Shown here: positions 1-9,477 of the stretch, one piece after another
Numbering within the stretch: the stretch's first letter is position 1
Layout: the number at the start of each line of letters is the position of its first letter
Assembly: GCF_009392895.1 (NCBI RefSeq)
Contig: NZ_CP045488.1
Location: 2,542,001-2,606,000 of the forward strand
Length of the DNA stretch: 64,000 bases
Direction: 5' to 3'
Source: Natronorubrum aibiense
GTDB lineage: Archaea; Halobacteriota; Halobacteria; Halobacteriales; Natrialbaceae
Translations under genes and position numbers: made by a program
The notes under the pieces: generated by a model
What the model was told of the DNA's origin: nothing
Database searches by the model: none
Seen by the model: only the letters and a program-made list of their open reading frames with translations

Positions 1-1293
1 GAGGACGATCAGCTCAAGGAGACGCTGTACTGCATCCGGTGTTCGGCCTGTGCGAACACGTGCGGGAACTTCCAGTCCGTCGGCGGCCACGCCTTCGGCG
101 GCGAGACCTATACGGGCGGCATCGCGACCGGGTGGGAGGCCGGCGTTCACGGCCAGGACAGCGCCGCCGAGTTCAACGACCTCTGTACGGGCTGTTCGCG
201 CTGTGTCGAGGCCTGTCCGGTCGAGATCGACATTCCGTGGATCAATACCGTCGTCAGGGATCGGATCAACCGCGAGGGCAACGCCAGCCGCTTCGAGTTC
301 GTCTACGATGAACTGGTGCCCGACGAGGAAGACACGGGGAGCATCGACCTCCAGAAACGGCTCTTTGGTAACTACGAGACGCTGGCGAAACTCGGCTCGG
401 CGACCGCGCCACTGTCGAACTGGACTGCCGGCCTCGAGCCCGTCAGATCCCTTCTCGAGCGCACTGCCGGCATCGATCGCCGCCGCTCGCTGCCCGCGTT
501 CGAACGCGAGACGCTCGTCGACTGGTTCGAGGCGCGCGGCCCGCGCGTGTCCGCCGCCGATGCCGAGCGCGAAGCCGTCCTCTACCCCGATACCTACACG
601 AACTACATCGACGTCGACCGCGGGAAGGCAGCCGTCCGCGTCCTCGAGGCCATGGACGTTCACGTCCGGATTCCGTCGGTCGGCGAAAGCGGCCGTGCAC
701 CGCTCTCACAGGGGATGATCGCGACCGCCGACGAGAAGGCCAGCCGCGTCTACGCCGCGCTAGCCGAACACCTCGACGCTGGCCGAGACGTCGTCGTCAT
801 CGAACCATCCGATCTGGCGATGTTCCACCGCGAGTACGAGAAGTTCCTCCCCGAGGCCTCGTTCGAGCGCCTGCGGGAGGGCAGCTACGAAGTCATCGAG
901 TACGTCTACGGCTGTCTCGAGAACGGGGCCGACGGCGCGCGACTGCGAACCGGCGACGAGGGGCCGGAGATTGCCTACCACTCCCACTGCCAGCAGCGGA
1001 CGCTGGGCGTCGACCGCTACACGCGAGCTGTCTTCGAAGCCCTCGAGTACGACGTCGTCGAGAGCGACGTCGAGTGCTGTGGGATGGCCGGGAGTTTCGG
1101 CTACAAACAGGAGTACTACGAGCTGAGCATGGACGTCGGCGACCGACTGGCCGAGCAGTTCACCGAACCCGAGACGCAGGATCGACTGGTCGTCGCCAGC
1201 GGCACCTCGTGTGAAGACCAACTCGAGGACTTGCTCGACCGCGACGCGTCCCACCCGGTCGAGGTGCTCGATCCGCGCTCGCGGCTTCGCTGA
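1..1293 (+). CDS. LutB/LutA-like iron-sulfur oxidoreductase, 5' end missing
   Basis: Partial gene; the reading frame is already open at base 1, and 430 residues are visible. Two 4Fe-4S ferredoxin motifs lie at visible residues C11/C14/C17/C21 and C62/C65/C68/C72, with a glycine- and histidine-containing segment between them typical of LutB/YkgF proteins. The C-terminal part has a cysteine-rich CCG-type domain (HSHCQQRTLG, then ECCGMAGSFG), as in LutA/GlpC and heterodisulfide reductase HdrB. Known family role: electron-transfer subunits in lactate or glycolate oxidation. I infer a fused LutB-LutA type protein whose N-terminal LUD domain lies outside the window. The substrate cannot be told from this fragment. 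A D- or L-lactate, glycolate or glycerol-3-phosphate dehydrogenase partner would be expected just upstream. Confidence 0.85.
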   Translation, partial: EDDQLKETLYCIRCSACANTCGNFQSVGGHAFGGETYTGGIATGWEAGVHGQDSAAEFNDLCTGCSRCVEACPVEIDIPWINTVVRDRINREGNASRFEFVYDELVPDEEDTGSIDLQKRLFGNYETLAKLGSATAPLSNWTAGLEPVRSLLERTAGIDRRRSLPAFERETLVDWFEARGPRVSAADAEREAVLYPDTYTNYIDVDRGKAAVRVLEAMDVHVRIPSVGESGRAPLSQGMIATADEKASRVYAALAEHLDAGRDVVVIEPSDLAMFHREYEKFLPEASFERLREGSYEVIEYVYGCLENGADGARLRTGDEGPEIAYHSHCQQRTLGVDRYTRAVFEALEYDVVESDVECCGMAGSFGYKQEYYELSMDVGDRLAEQFTEPETQDRLVVASGTSCEDQLEDLLDRDASHPVEVLDPRSRLR

Positions 1294-1351
1294 GAGCCGT
1301 CGACGGCAGCAACAAAAACGGAGTTGATCGGCGGACGAGCGGACCGACTCG

Positions 1352-1840
1352 CTACTCGTCCCGTGGCTCATCGGTCGCAGCGGGTTCGATCGTTATCTCC
1401 GCCGTTCCGAACGGCTCGAGTGGCGCTTCGAACGTGGCTGTCAGTTCGGTATTCGGGAAGAACCCGATGATATGGGCGGTTTCGTCGCCGGTGTTCTCGA
1501 GCCCGTGCGGTTCCATCTTGGGGACGACGGCACACTGGCCCGCCTCGAGGGAAATCGTTTCGTCACCGACCGTCGCCTCGACCCGTCCCGAGGTCGCGAC
1601 GAGGAGTTCTTCGTTGCTATCCCGGTGGCTGGGAAGGTAGTTGCCGGGCTCGAGTTCGATACAGACGAGCATCGTCTCCGTCGCGCCGGCGTCGGTTCCG
1701 TTCGGCATCCCGGGCGTCAGCGGGAAGTACGCGCGCAACCGGGCGCGGTCGTCATCTACCTGAGATACGTCCATCCCCTCGAACTGGTCGAGGTCGACGG
1801 CTCGAGTTGCTTCTGGGTGCTTTTTCGATGTGGCTGCCAT
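1352..1840 (-). CDS. cupin-domain protein
   Basis: A 162-residue acidic protein with one cupin beta-barrel. The first cupin motif is near residues 70-85 (LPSHRDSNEELLVATSG) and the second near 107-125 (VPKMEPHGLENTG). Histidines H73 and H112 and the two glutamates after H73 are candidate metal ligands. The N-terminal 40 residues resemble the leader of haloarchaeal cupins of unknown substrate. The gene converges on the Fe-S oxidoreductase and is separated by 190 bases from deoxyhypusine synthase behind it on the same strand. No catalytic function can be assigned; small single-domain cupins include sensors, isomerases and dioxygenases. Confidence 0.8.
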   Translation of the reverse strand: MAATSKKHPEATRAVDLDQFEGMDVSQVDDDRARLRAYFPLTPGMPNGTDAGATETMLVCIELEPGNYLPSHRDSNEELLVATSGRVEATVGDETISLEAGQCAVVPKMEPHGLENTGDETAHIIGFFPNTELTATFEAPLEPFGTAEITIEPAATDEPRDE

Positions 1841-2030
1841 GATCGTTCACCGTAGTGATTACGGGCCGTCTCACGACGACGTGAAAAGTGCCGATTCTAT
1901 GGGGCGACCTGAATCACGTACTCCAACGCGCACTCGAATTATAATGGTTTTTCACGGCGCTGGGAGACACCGTCCCGGCGACAGGACGACGAGACCGGTC
2001 GCATCTCGTCGACGACCGCATCCTGTCGGC

Positions 2031-3002
2031 TTACTCGAACGCAGCCGCCACGAGCAGCGGGAAGACGAGCGTCGCCTCCGCTTCGATTTGGGTGTAGTTT
2101 TTCTCGGCTTCCTTGATCTTCCCCCACGAGACGGCCTCGTTCGGCGGAGCACCCGACAGCGAGCCGTCGCCTTCCATCCCCGTCGAGATGTAGACGACGT
2201 AGTCCGCGCCGCCACGGAAGAGGTTCGTCATGATCGCGTGGTGTTTCGGGACGCCGCCGCCGACGGCGATGAGGCCGGTCGTGTCGGAGAGCAGGCCGTC
2301 TTCGATCAGCGAGTCGTAGTCGTCCAGAATTTCGATGCCGACCTCCGAGTCGTACCCCTGTCGGTAGTAGTAGAGGAAGTTCCCGACTTCGGCGTCGGTC
2401 AGCGCCGGACAGTACACCGGCACGTCGTTGTCCGCGGCCTGTTTCAGGACCGAATCCTCGTCGTCGAGGGTCTCGCCGAGTTCGCGGGCGAACTCGGTCG
2501 GCGTTCGGACCTTCTCCTCCGCGAAGAAGTCGTCGAAGAAGTCATACAGGTACTCCTCGAGCCAGACGTACCGGTCGGAGGGGACGAAGATGTTCCCGAG
2601 TCGGTTGATGCCGCGTTCGCGAAGTTCGGCCTCGTCTGCATCCCACTCGCCCATCTTGAACGGCTTCTCTGTCTTGATGACATCCTCGGTCAGCGAGCCG
2701 GAGGTGGTGATCAACACGTCGACGTACCCTTTCCGAATGAGGGCCGCGACGACTTCGCGCAGTCCCGAGGAGATGATGTTCGAGGTACACGTCAGGTAGA
2801 TCGTCGCGTCCTCGTCTTGCATTCGCTCGGCGATGTCGATCGCCTCTGCGAGCTGTGTCGCCTGAAAGCCGGTCGTCGCGTAGGACTCGAGTAACTCGCC
2901 GAAATCGAACTCGCCGCGGAAGTCGTAGCCACGAACGTCGTCCGTCGACAGCGCCTCGTCGCTGCCCGGGACGACGTGGTCGCGGGACTCGTCGTCGGTC
3001 AT
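2031..3002 (-). CDS. dys: deoxyhypusine synthase
   Basis: A 323-residue homologue of deoxyhypusine synthase, which transfers an aminobutyl group from spermidine (possibly agmatine in haloarchaea) to a lysine of translation factor aIF5A. The NAD-binding region appears as TSNIISSGLRE near residues 86-96 and as the segment with TTSGSLTEDVIK. The C-terminus carries the family hallmark SGAPPNEAVSWGKIK (about residues 290-304), which contains the catalytic lysine in the WGK motif. Length matches archaeal members. The ATG at 3002 is the only good start. It stands alone on the minus strand, 107 bases downstream of the acyl-CoA synthetase gene. Identification is secure; the polyamine donor is not visible from sequence. 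Confidence 0.95.
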   Translation of the reverse strand: MTDDESRDHVVPGSDEALSTDDVRGYDFRGEFDFGELLESYATTGFQATQLAEAIDIAERMQDEDATIYLTCTSNIISSGLREVVAALIRKGYVDVLITTSGSLTEDVIKTEKPFKMGEWDADEAELRERGINRLGNIFVPSDRYVWLEEYLYDFFDDFFAEEKVRTPTEFARELGETLDDEDSVLKQAADNDVPVYCPALTDAEVGNFLYYYRQGYDSEVGIEILDDYDSLIEDGLLSDTTGLIAVGGGVPKHHAIMTNLFRGGADYVVYISTGMEGDGSLSGAPPNEAVSWGKIKEAEKNYTQIEAEATLVFPLLVAAAFE

Positions 3003-3109
3003 ATCCCTAGCTACCCGAGCAGGGCTTTGAATTGCTCGGGATCGATCGCCCCGTGTGGGCTGGTACCGGTTGTCGAGGAAGTGACTATCGCAACCGCACC
3101 TCGAGTCGC

Positions 3110-5143
3110 CTATCGCGCGTCCTCGATCTCCCCGAGGGCGTCGGGGTTCTCGATGCTGCTCATGTCGCCGAGGTCCTCGCCCGTATACGTGGCCTCGATG
3201 GCGCGACGGATGATCTTGCCCGACTGCGTTTTGGGGAACTCGTCGACGAACAGCACCTCACGTGGCCGGAACGGTTTCCCCAGTTCCTCGCCGACCTGTG
3301 CGCGCAGTTCCTCGCGGAGGTCGTCAGTTTCGTCGACGCCGTCCTCGAGGACGACGTACGTGACGACGGCGGTACCGGTGGTGTCGTCGGGAGCCCCGAT
3401 CGCGGCGGCCTGATTGACCGACTCGTGGTCGATGAGCGCGCCCTCGACTTCCGCGGGGCCGACCTTCCGGCCCGCCACGTTCAGCGCGTCGTCGGCGCGG
3501 CCGTGGAGGAACCAGAAGCCGTCCTCGTCCTTTTGGGCCCAGTCGCCGTGGTTCCACATGTCCTCGAACCGCGACCAGTACTCCGCTAAGTAGCGTTCGT
3601 CGCCCGACCACAGCGACTTGGTCATCGAGGGACAGGAGTCGCGCGCGACGAGGTAGCCGCGTTCGTGGTCTTCTTTGACCGACTCGCCCGACGCGTCGAC
3701 GATATCGATGTCCATTCCGAGGCCGGGACCGCCCAGCGTGCAGGGTTTCAGCGGCTCGGTCGGCATCGGCATCAGGAAACAGCCACAGATCTCGGTGCCC
3801 CCAGAGATGTTGATGATGGGGGCCTCGCCGTTTCCGACGTTCTCGTAGAACCACTGCCACGATTCGGGGTCCCACGGCTCGCCCGTCGAGCCGAGCAGCC
3901 GAAGCGAGGAGAGGTCGTGGCCGGAGAGCCACTCGTCACCGTGCTTTCGCAGCGCGCGGATTGCGGTGGGCGAGATACCGAACTGCGTGAGCTTGTGGCG
4001 GTCGATCATCTCCCAGAAGCGATCCGGCTGCGGATGATCGGGTGCCCCCTCGTACATGAAGACCGTGCCGCCGAAGCTGTGGGTGCCGATGAGCGTCCAC
4101 GGCCCCATCATCCAGCCGATGTCGGAGACCCAGAAGAACCGATCCGACGGCTTGAGATCGAAGCCGAAGTGGAGTTCCTTGGCACTCTGCATCTGCACGC
4201 CCGCGTGCGTGTGGACGATCCCTTTCGGTTTGCCCGTGGTGCCCGACGAGTACAGCAGCATCGACTCCTGACTCGAGTCGAGCGACTTCGTTCCGTAGTC
4301 GTCGTCTTGGGATTCGACGGCGTCGGTCCACCACTCGTCGCGGTCGGCGTCCCACGGAACGTCGTACTCCGAGCCGGCGTCGCTCGAGCCGAGTCGGTCG
4401 AAGACGATCGTCTCCTCGACGTGGCCTGCCTCATCGATCGCCTCGTCGGCAGCGCCTTTCAGGTACACCGGACTGCCGCGACGATAGAAGCCGTCGCCGG
4501 TAAACAGCACCGAACACTCCGAATCCGCGATCCGGGTCGCGGCTGCGTCGACGCCGAAGCCCGAGAAGATGGGGACGGCGATCGCGCCGACTTTGAAACA
4601 GCCGTAGAGGATCGAGACGACCTCGGGCACCATCGGCATGTAGAGGCCGACCGTATCGCCCGTCTCGATGCCGCGGTCCTCGAGGGCGTTTGCGACCTGA
4701 TTCGACTGGCGATTGAGTTCGTGGTAGGTTATCTCGCGAACCTCGCCGTCTTCACCCTCCCAGATCGTCGCCACTTTGTTTCGCCGCTCGTTCTCGATGG
4801 CGGCGTGGCGATCCACGACGTTGTGGGCGACGTTGAGTTCCCCGCCGGGATACCAGTCGGTGAACTGCGGCCCCTCGCTGTCGTCTCGCACCGTGTCGTA
4901 GTCCTCGTAGAACTCGATGCCGAGATAGTCGACGAGTTCGTCCCAGAACCAGTCGACGCTCGACGCCTCGACGCCCTCGAGGTCGGTCGTTGTGCGCTCG
5001 ATCAGGTCCTCGTAGTCGTCGATCCCGTACGTCTCCATGAACGCAGCGACGTTGGTCGATTCGACGAACGCCTCGCTCGGTTCGTGAACGATCTCGTCGA
5101 CGTCCTCGAGACTCGGCTCGGTTGTGTTCTCGGACATTGTCAC
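3110..5143 (-). CDS. AMP-forming acyl-CoA synthetase (acetyl-CoA synthetase-like)
   Basis: A 677-residue adenylate-forming enzyme that joins a short carboxylic acid to CoA using ATP. Motifs seen: the P-loop-like SSGTTGKPKG (about 300-309), the VSDIGWMMGPW segment, the A5-type region ISGGTEICG, the hinge region GRADDALNVAGRKVGP and the C-terminal catalytic lysine in PKTQSGKIIRR. Length equals the acetyl-CoA synthetase subgroup rather than shorter fatty-acyl ligases. The first start is GTG at 5143, overlapping the upstream SDR stop (GTGA); an ATG two codons later is equally possible. The overlap implies translational coupling with the 3-hydroxybutyrate dehydrogenase-like gene. That context suggests acetoacetate or another product of the SDR as substrate, but acetate or propionate cannot be excluded. 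Confidence 0.88.
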   Translation of the reverse strand: MTMSENTTEPSLEDVDEIVHEPSEAFVESTNVAAFMETYGIDDYEDLIERTTTDLEGVEASSVDWFWDELVDYLGIEFYEDYDTVRDDSEGPQFTDWYPGGELNVAHNVVDRHAAIENERRNKVATIWEGEDGEVREITYHELNRQSNQVANALEDRGIETGDTVGLYMPMVPEVVSILYGCFKVGAIAVPIFSGFGVDAAATRIADSECSVLFTGDGFYRRGSPVYLKGAADEAIDEAGHVEETIVFDRLGSSDAGSEYDVPWDADRDEWWTDAVESQDDDYGTKSLDSSQESMLLYSSGTTGKPKGIVHTHAGVQMQSAKELHFGFDLKPSDRFFWVSDIGWMMGPWTLIGTHSFGGTVFMYEGAPDHPQPDRFWEMIDRHKLTQFGISPTAIRALRKHGDEWLSGHDLSSLRLLGSTGEPWDPESWQWFYENVGNGEAPIINISGGTEICGCFLMPMPTEPLKPCTLGGPGLGMDIDIVDASGESVKEDHERGYLVARDSCPSMTKSLWSGDERYLAEYWSRFEDMWNHGDWAQKDEDGFWFLHGRADDALNVAGRKVGPAEVEGALIDHESVNQAAAIGAPDDTTGTAVVTYVVLEDGVDETDDLREELRAQVGEELGKPFRPREVLFVDEFPKTQSGKIIRRAIEATYTGEDLGDMSSIENPDALGEIEDAR

Positions 5144-5997
5144 TCGTAGGTTACACTCATGCCACCATCAAACAACAGGTCGCCGCCGTCGAGGTGTCGG
5201 CCGAGATCCGAGAAGCCAAACAGGAAGAGGTTGGCGACGTCGACCGGCTCCATCATCTCTTTGACGCGGGATTGGCCGAGCATAACGTCTTGGATCACCT
5301 CGTCGACGGAGATCCCGCGCTGTTCGGCGGTGTCTTCGAGCTGGTTCATCACCAGTGGCGTCTTCACGTAACCGGTGCTGACTGAGTACGCGCGGATCTC
5401 GCCGTCGCCTTCGGCTGCGATCGACTGCGTGAGCCCGCGCAGTCCGAACTTCGAGACGTTGTAGCCGACCTTGTCGCTGGTGACGTAGTGGCCGTGGATC
5501 GAGCCCATGTTCCCCACGCAACCCGCACCATCCGCTGTCTCGCGAAAGTGTGGAATACAGAGCTTCGAAAGATACAGCGGCGCGCGGAGCATGACCTGAT
5601 GCATTCGATCGTAGGTCGCCATCGGGAACTCCTCGATCGAGTCGATGTGTTGCATCCCGGCGATGTTGGCGAGATACTTGAGATCGCCCAGCTGCGCTGC
5701 CTCCTCGACGATTCGCTCGAGGTCCTCGTCGCTGGTCAGATCGCCCACGATCGACGTGATCGACCCCTCGAGGCCGAGGTCTTCGCCGCGGTCGATCGTC
5801 CCCTCGAGGCCGTCGGCGTCGATGTCTGTCGCCGCGACGGTGAGTCCGTTTCCGGCGGCACCGAGTGCGGTCGCACGGCCGATCCCCGATCCGGCTCCCG
5901 TCACCAGACAGACGTTCCGGTCGGTAAACGAGTCGTCGTCGAACCGTTGAATATCGTCGACGGCCACTGTCGGCGCCGTAAGCTGTGAGTCAGACAT
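5140..5997 (-). CDS. 3-hydroxybutyrate dehydrogenase-like short-chain dehydrogenase
   Basis: A 285-residue classical SDR. The Rossmann motif TGAGSGIG follows an unusual 35-residue N-terminal lead. NIAG replaces the usual NNAG, the catalytic serine lies in MGSIHG, and the YxxxK pair is in YNVSK. The sequence after it (SVSTGYVKTPLV) matches the substrate loop of bacterial D-3-hydroxybutyrate dehydrogenases. The ATG at 5997 is chosen because an in-frame extension to 6042 reads through basic, non-conserved sequence. First gene of a two-gene operon; its stop overlaps the GTG of the acyl-CoA synthetase. I infer oxidation of a 3-hydroxy acid followed by CoA activation. A Bat-type regulator is divergently transcribed 200 bases away. 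Confidence 0.85.
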   Translation of the reverse strand: MSDSQLTAPTVAVDDIQRFDDDSFTDRNVCLVTGAGSGIGRATALGAAGNGLTVAATDIDADGLEGTIDRGEDLGLEGSITSIVGDLTSDEDLERIVEEAAQLGDLKYLANIAGMQHIDSIEEFPMATYDRMHQVMLRAPLYLSKLCIPHFRETADGAGCVGNMGSIHGHYVTSDKVGYNVSKFGLRGLTQSIAAEGDGEIRAYSVSTGYVKTPLVMNQLEDTAEQRGISVDEVIQDVMLGQSRVKEMMEPVDVANLFLFGFSDLGRHLDGGDLLFDGGMSVTYE

Positions 5998-6164
5998 TTC
6001 GATTTCTGCGTGGATGTTTCGCCGAGTCACGCTAAAACACAACTGTTAACATATCAATGACGGGCCGCGCCGGGAGTCGGTCGGCCGACGAGAGATCAGT
6101 GGTGTATTAGCAACAGTCGTTGTCTCGATCCCCGTTTGATTGCCCATCCACGGTACTTAGTAGC

Positions 6165-6173
6165 AAATATTAA
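6165..6173 (+). promoter_or_regulatory. TATA box of the Bat-type regulator gene
   Basis: An A/T-only stretch (AAATATTAA) in G+C-rich DNA, centred 32 bases before the ATG at 6201. This is the expected spacing for a nearly leaderless haloarchaeal transcript and supports ATG 6201 over TTG 6192 as the start. Confidence 0.6.
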
Positions 6174-6200
6174 GCCCTTGTATGTGGCTTCTTGGCTCAT

Positions 6201-6911
6201 ATGATTGATCTCGATATCGACATGCGACAGTACGACTGTCCGTTCATCGACACAACTGACGACGTCGAGATCGCCTTTTCGGCCGTCCAGTGGCAACTGG
6301 ACACCGACGACGAGCAACTCGAGACGCGATTGATCGCGAAAGGGGAGTCCGTTGGGACGCTCGAGTCCGGGTTGCGCGAACTTCGCGAGCACCCGAACAT
6401 GCGGGAGTGTTACATTCTCTCGAAACGTGACAACGTGGCCGAGATCGGCACGACGATCGAGGAGACGAACGCGATGCGGACGATCCAACAAAACGGTGGC
6501 TACATCACTGGCCCCTTCCAGATCGAGGACGGACAGGAACGCTGGCACGTCGGCTTCGACGACGACCGCGACGAGGATCACGCGCTCGCCGAACTCGAGC
6601 GACACAACGAGTTCACCGTCGAGAATCGCGACCAGGTCGGCCCGACGGCGCTGTTCGACCTCCTCGAGAACTCCGACAGCGCGCTTCGGATGCTCGAAGG
6701 CTGTCGATCCCTCACCGAAACCGAGCGTGAGACGTTCGAGGTCGCCTCCCGGAACGGCTACTACGAGACGCCACGCGAGACGACCCTCGACGACCTCGCA
6801 GACCACTTCGACGTCTCGAAGACCGCCGTCTCGATGAACCTCCGCCGAGGCGAGCGCAAGGTCCTGAAAGCCGCGCTCTCGGCGCTCGAGAACATGGATG
6901 CGACGCGATAG
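6201..6911 (+). CDS. bacterio-opsin activator (Bat)-like HTH regulator
   Basis: A 236-residue protein of the haloarchaeal Bat family. The N-terminal 155 residues form the ligand-sensing domain with the usual alternating acidic beta strands. The C-terminus (about 170-232) is an HTH_10 domain: LTETERETFEVASRNGYYETPRE, then LADHFDVSKTAVSMNLRRGERKV. No PAS or GAF domain is present, so this is the short form. An in-frame TTG nine bases earlier (6192) is possible, but the ATG fits the promoter spacing better. It is divergent from the SDR/acyl-CoA synthetase operon, so local control of that operon is a reasonable hypothesis, not shown by sequence. Confidence 0.85.
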   Translation: MIDLDIDMRQYDCPFIDTTDDVEIAFSAVQWQLDTDDEQLETRLIAKGESVGTLESGLRELREHPNMRECYILSKRDNVAEIGTTIEETNAMRTIQQNGGYITGPFQIEDGQERWHVGFDDDRDEDHALAELERHNEFTVENRDQVGPTALFDLLENSDSALRMLEGCRSLTETERETFEVASRNGYYETPRETTLDDLADHFDVSKTAVSMNLRRGERKVLKAALSALENMDATR

Positions 6912-6928
6912 CTCCGACAGTCCTCGAC

Positions 6929-7828
6929 TCAGGCCTCGAGAATCTCGTCGTCGTCGTCGGCCGGCACGGCGAGCGAGCCGTCGAGGACGGTCACGCCGCG
7001 GCCACCGACCTGCACGTCGTCGCCGACGCGGATGCGGACCAGTCCCGGCCGATCGACGTAGTGGCCCTGCTCGAGGCGGAGTTCCTCGGGAAAGTCGTCG
7101 TCGAACGCGCCGAAGTGATCGAGATACGCGCCGACGGCACCGCTTGCGGTCCCCGTAACTGGATCTTCGGGTACGCCGGCTCCCGGCGCGAACATCCGCC
7201 CGTGCAGCGTCGATTTTCGCTCGAGGGCGTCGAACGTGAACAGATAGATCCCGGTCACGTCGAGCGCGTCGGTCAGTTCCTCGATCGCTTTCATATCGGG
7301 GTCGGCGCTCCCGACGTCGGAGAGGTACGTAATCGGGACGACCAGAAACGGAAGACCGGTCGAAGCCACCGCGAGCGGAATGTCGTCGCTCGCGCCCTCG
7401 AGGGCGGCCTGTTCGACCCCAAGCGCGTCAGCGACGCGGGCGTAGCCGACGTCGACCTCGCGAACCTCAGGTCGATCCTGTGTCATCCAGACCGTGCCGT
7501 CGTTCTCGAGGGCGATCTCGAGTTCGCCGACGTTCGTCTCGAGCGTCGTCGTGCCGAACTCGAGGCCGTCATCGTGGAGATACGCGAAGGAGCCGATGGT
7601 CGCGTGTCCGCAGAGATCGACCTCCTGAGTCGGCGTGAAGTAGCGAACCCGTCGGTCGGCGCGGTCGCTCGAGCGCAAAAACGCCGTCTCGCTGACGGCC
7701 ATTTCGGCGGCGATCGCTTGCATCTGTGCGTCCGAGAGGCCGTCCGCGTCCGGGACGACGCCCGCCGGATTGCCGGTCAGCGGTTCGTCGGTGAACGCAT
7801 CGACCTGTAAGACTCGAGTCGTCTGCAT
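6929..7828 (-). CDS. PhzF-family isomerase/epimerase-like protein
   Basis: A 299-residue member of the PhzF phenazine-biosynthesis-like family, which shares the diaminopimelate epimerase fold. Characteristic features: the N-terminal QVDAFTDEPLTGNPAGVV, the glutamate of SETAF (the general acid/base in PhzF), FTPTQEVDLCGHATIG, and the C-terminal DPVTGTASGAVGAYL. The ATG at 7828 starts exactly at the conserved N-terminus; an upstream in-frame extension is not conserved-looking. It converges on the Bat-type regulator and lies 57 bases downstream of thiC on the same strand. There are no phenazine genes nearby, so the substrate is unknown; most archaeal members are uncharacterised. Confidence 0.88.
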   Translation of the reverse strand: MQTTRVLQVDAFTDEPLTGNPAGVVPDADGLSDAQMQAIAAEMAVSETAFLRSSDRADRRVRYFTPTQEVDLCGHATIGSFAYLHDDGLEFGTTTLETNVGELEIALENDGTVWMTQDRPEVREVDVGYARVADALGVEQAALEGASDDIPLAVASTGLPFLVVPITYLSDVGSADPDMKAIEELTDALDVTGIYLFTFDALERKSTLHGRMFAPGAGVPEDPVTGTASGAVGAYLDHFGAFDDDFPEELRLEQGHYVDRPGLVRIRVGDDVQVGGRGVTVLDGSLAVPADDDDEILEA

Positions 7829-7885
7829 ACGCCATCGGTCGGCCGAGTGACGTATCAATCCTCGGTCGTCGGCCGGACCGGCGAC

Positions 7886-9328
7886 TCAGTCGTCTCCGGT
7901 TTCTTCGACCGACCGATCGGTCCACGTCTCATCCGACGGCAGCATGGCCGACTCGTGGGTTCCGACAGGGGGACGGTTCACCTCAGCGGCTGGCGACGAC
8001 TCGAGGTCGATTCCGGACTCGAGACGGTCCATCTCACCGTCCGCGCGGTTGCGGGCATCCTGATCGATCCGCATCGAGCAGAACTCGACGCCGCACATCG
8101 AGCAAAAGCGGGCGTCTTTGTAGTTGTCTTCGGGCAGCGTCTGGTCGTGATACTCGCGGGCCCGGTCGGGGTCGAGCGCGAGGCGGAACTGCTCGCGCCA
8201 GTCGAACGCGTAGCGGGCCGACGAGAGGGCGTCGTCCCAGTCTCGAGCGCCGGGGTGGCCGCTTCCCACGTCGCCCGCGTGGGCGGCGATCTGGTAGGCG
8301 GCGAGGCCGTCGCGGACGTCGTCCTCGTCGGGGAGACCGAGGTGTTCTTTGGGCGTGACGTAACACAACATCGCCGCGCCAGCCTGGGCTGCCATCGCGG
8401 CCCCGATGGCGCTCGTGATGTGGTCGTAGCCGGGCGCGATGTCGGTCACCAGCGGGCCGAGTACGTAGAAGGGCGCGCCGTCACAGACCTCCTGCTGGCG
8501 CTCGACGTTCTCGGCGACCTTGTCCATCGGGACGTGGCCCGGTCCTTCGACCATCACCTGTACCCCGCGGTCCCAGGCGCGGCGGGTCAACTCGCCAAGT
8601 GTGTCGAGTTCAGCGTACTGGGCCTCGTCGCAGGCGTCGGCCAGCGAACCCGGTCGCAGGCTATCGCCGAGACTGAACGTGACGTCGTGGGCGGCGAAGA
8701 TGGCGCAGATCTCGTCGTAGATCTGAAACAGCGGATTCTGCTCGCCGTGAGTTTCCATCCACGTCGCCATGATCGAACCGCCACGCGAGACGATCCCCGT
8801 CGTGCGACCGTCGGTCAACGGCAGGTGTTCCGCCAGAATCCCCGCGTGGATCGTCATGTAGTCGACGCCCTGCTCGGCTTGCTTCTCGATAATCTCGAGC
8901 AACAGATCAGTCGTGATATCCTCGGGACTCCCCGCCTGCTTGACGGCCTCGTACAGCGGCACCGTTCCGATTGGCACCGGTGAGTGGTCGATGTGGGTCT
9001 CACGGATCACATCGAGATCGCTGCCGGTGCCGAGATCCATCACCGTGTCCGCGCCGTAGTGAACCGCCGTGTGCAGTTTCTCGAGTTCCGTCTCGAGGTC
9101 GCTGGTCGTCTCGCTGTTGCCGATATTCGCGTTGATTTTCGTCGCGAACTCGCGGCCGATGACCATCGGGTCGAGCGCCTCGTGAGCCCTGTTGGCCGGG
9201 ATGACTGCCTGTCCGTCGGCAACCTGTTCCCGGACGAACTCCGGATCGCGGTTCTCGCGCTCGGCGACGCGCGCCATTGCCTCGGTGATCGTTCCCTCGC
9301 GGGCGGCTTCGAGCTGGGTTCGTCCCAT
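7886..9328 (-). CDS. thiC: phosphomethylpyrimidine synthase ThiC
   Basis: A 480-residue radical-SAM enzyme that rearranges aminoimidazole ribotide to hydroxymethylpyrimidine phosphate in thiamine synthesis. Sequence landmarks: NANIGNS near residue 65, [10 protein letters not shown], a long TIM-barrel core with the VEGPGHVP and [15 protein letters not shown] motifs, and the C-terminal iron-sulfur motif [11 protein letters not shown] (CxxCxxxxC), which binds the 4Fe-4S cluster. Length suits the archaeal form without the bacterial N-terminal extension. A TATA box sits 28 bases upstream of the ATG, so the mRNA is probably leaderless. That leaves no room for a TPP riboswitch. Other thiamine genes are not in the window. 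Confidence 0.97.
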   Translation of the reverse strand: MGRTQLEAAREGTITEAMARVAERENRDPEFVREQVADGQAVIPANRAHEALDPMVIGREFATKINANIGNSETTSDLETELEKLHTAVHYGADTVMDLGTGSDLDVIRETHIDHSPVPIGTVPLYEAVKQAGSPEDITTDLLLEIIEKQAEQGVDYMTIHAGILAEHLPLTDGRTTGIVSRGGSIMATWMETHGEQNPLFQIYDEICAIFAAHDVTFSLGDSLRPGSLADACDEAQYAELDTLGELTRRAWDRGVQVMVEGPGHVPMDKVAENVERQQEVCDGAPFYVLGPLVTDIAPGYDHITSAIGAAMAAQAGAAMLCYVTPKEHLGLPDEDDVRDGLAAYQIAAHAGDVGSGHPGARDWDDALSSARYAFDWREQFRLALDPDRAREYHDQTLPEDNYKDARFCSMCGVEFCSMRIDQDARNRADGEMDRLESGIDLESSPAAEVNRPPVGTHESAMLPSDETWTDRSVEETGDD

Positions 9329-9349
9329 TGATAACTAGGTTATATTACT

Positions 9350-9362
9350 GGATCATATATCG
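9350..9362 (-). promoter_or_regulatory. TATA box of thiC
   Basis: On the minus strand this reads GCGATATATGATC, centred 28 bases before the thiC ATG, which indicates a leaderless transcript. Confidence 0.65.
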
Positions 9363-9477
9363 CTTGTGTTGCGCGTCCCACGTCGGCGCACCATCACTCG
9401 AGTTACAGGTTCGAGTGCCGAGCGCGGTTTCAGCCCACTTATGAGGGTCGCGTCCTCTCACTCGAGTAGATAGCACC

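Noticed and set aside
1830-2894. Plus-strand frame of about 354 residues opposite deoxyhypusine synthase
   Set aside because: Antisense shadow with Arg/Val/Asp-rich composition and no domain.
3665-5149. Plus-strand open frame of about 490 residues opposite the acyl-CoA synthetase
   Set aside because: Antisense shadow of a well-supported gene, with no domain recognisable.
9329-9477. TPP riboswitch or ThiR-type leader before thiC
   Set aside because: The TATA box leaves no leader, and the 149-base gap has no TPP-aptamer helices or conserved loops that I recognise.
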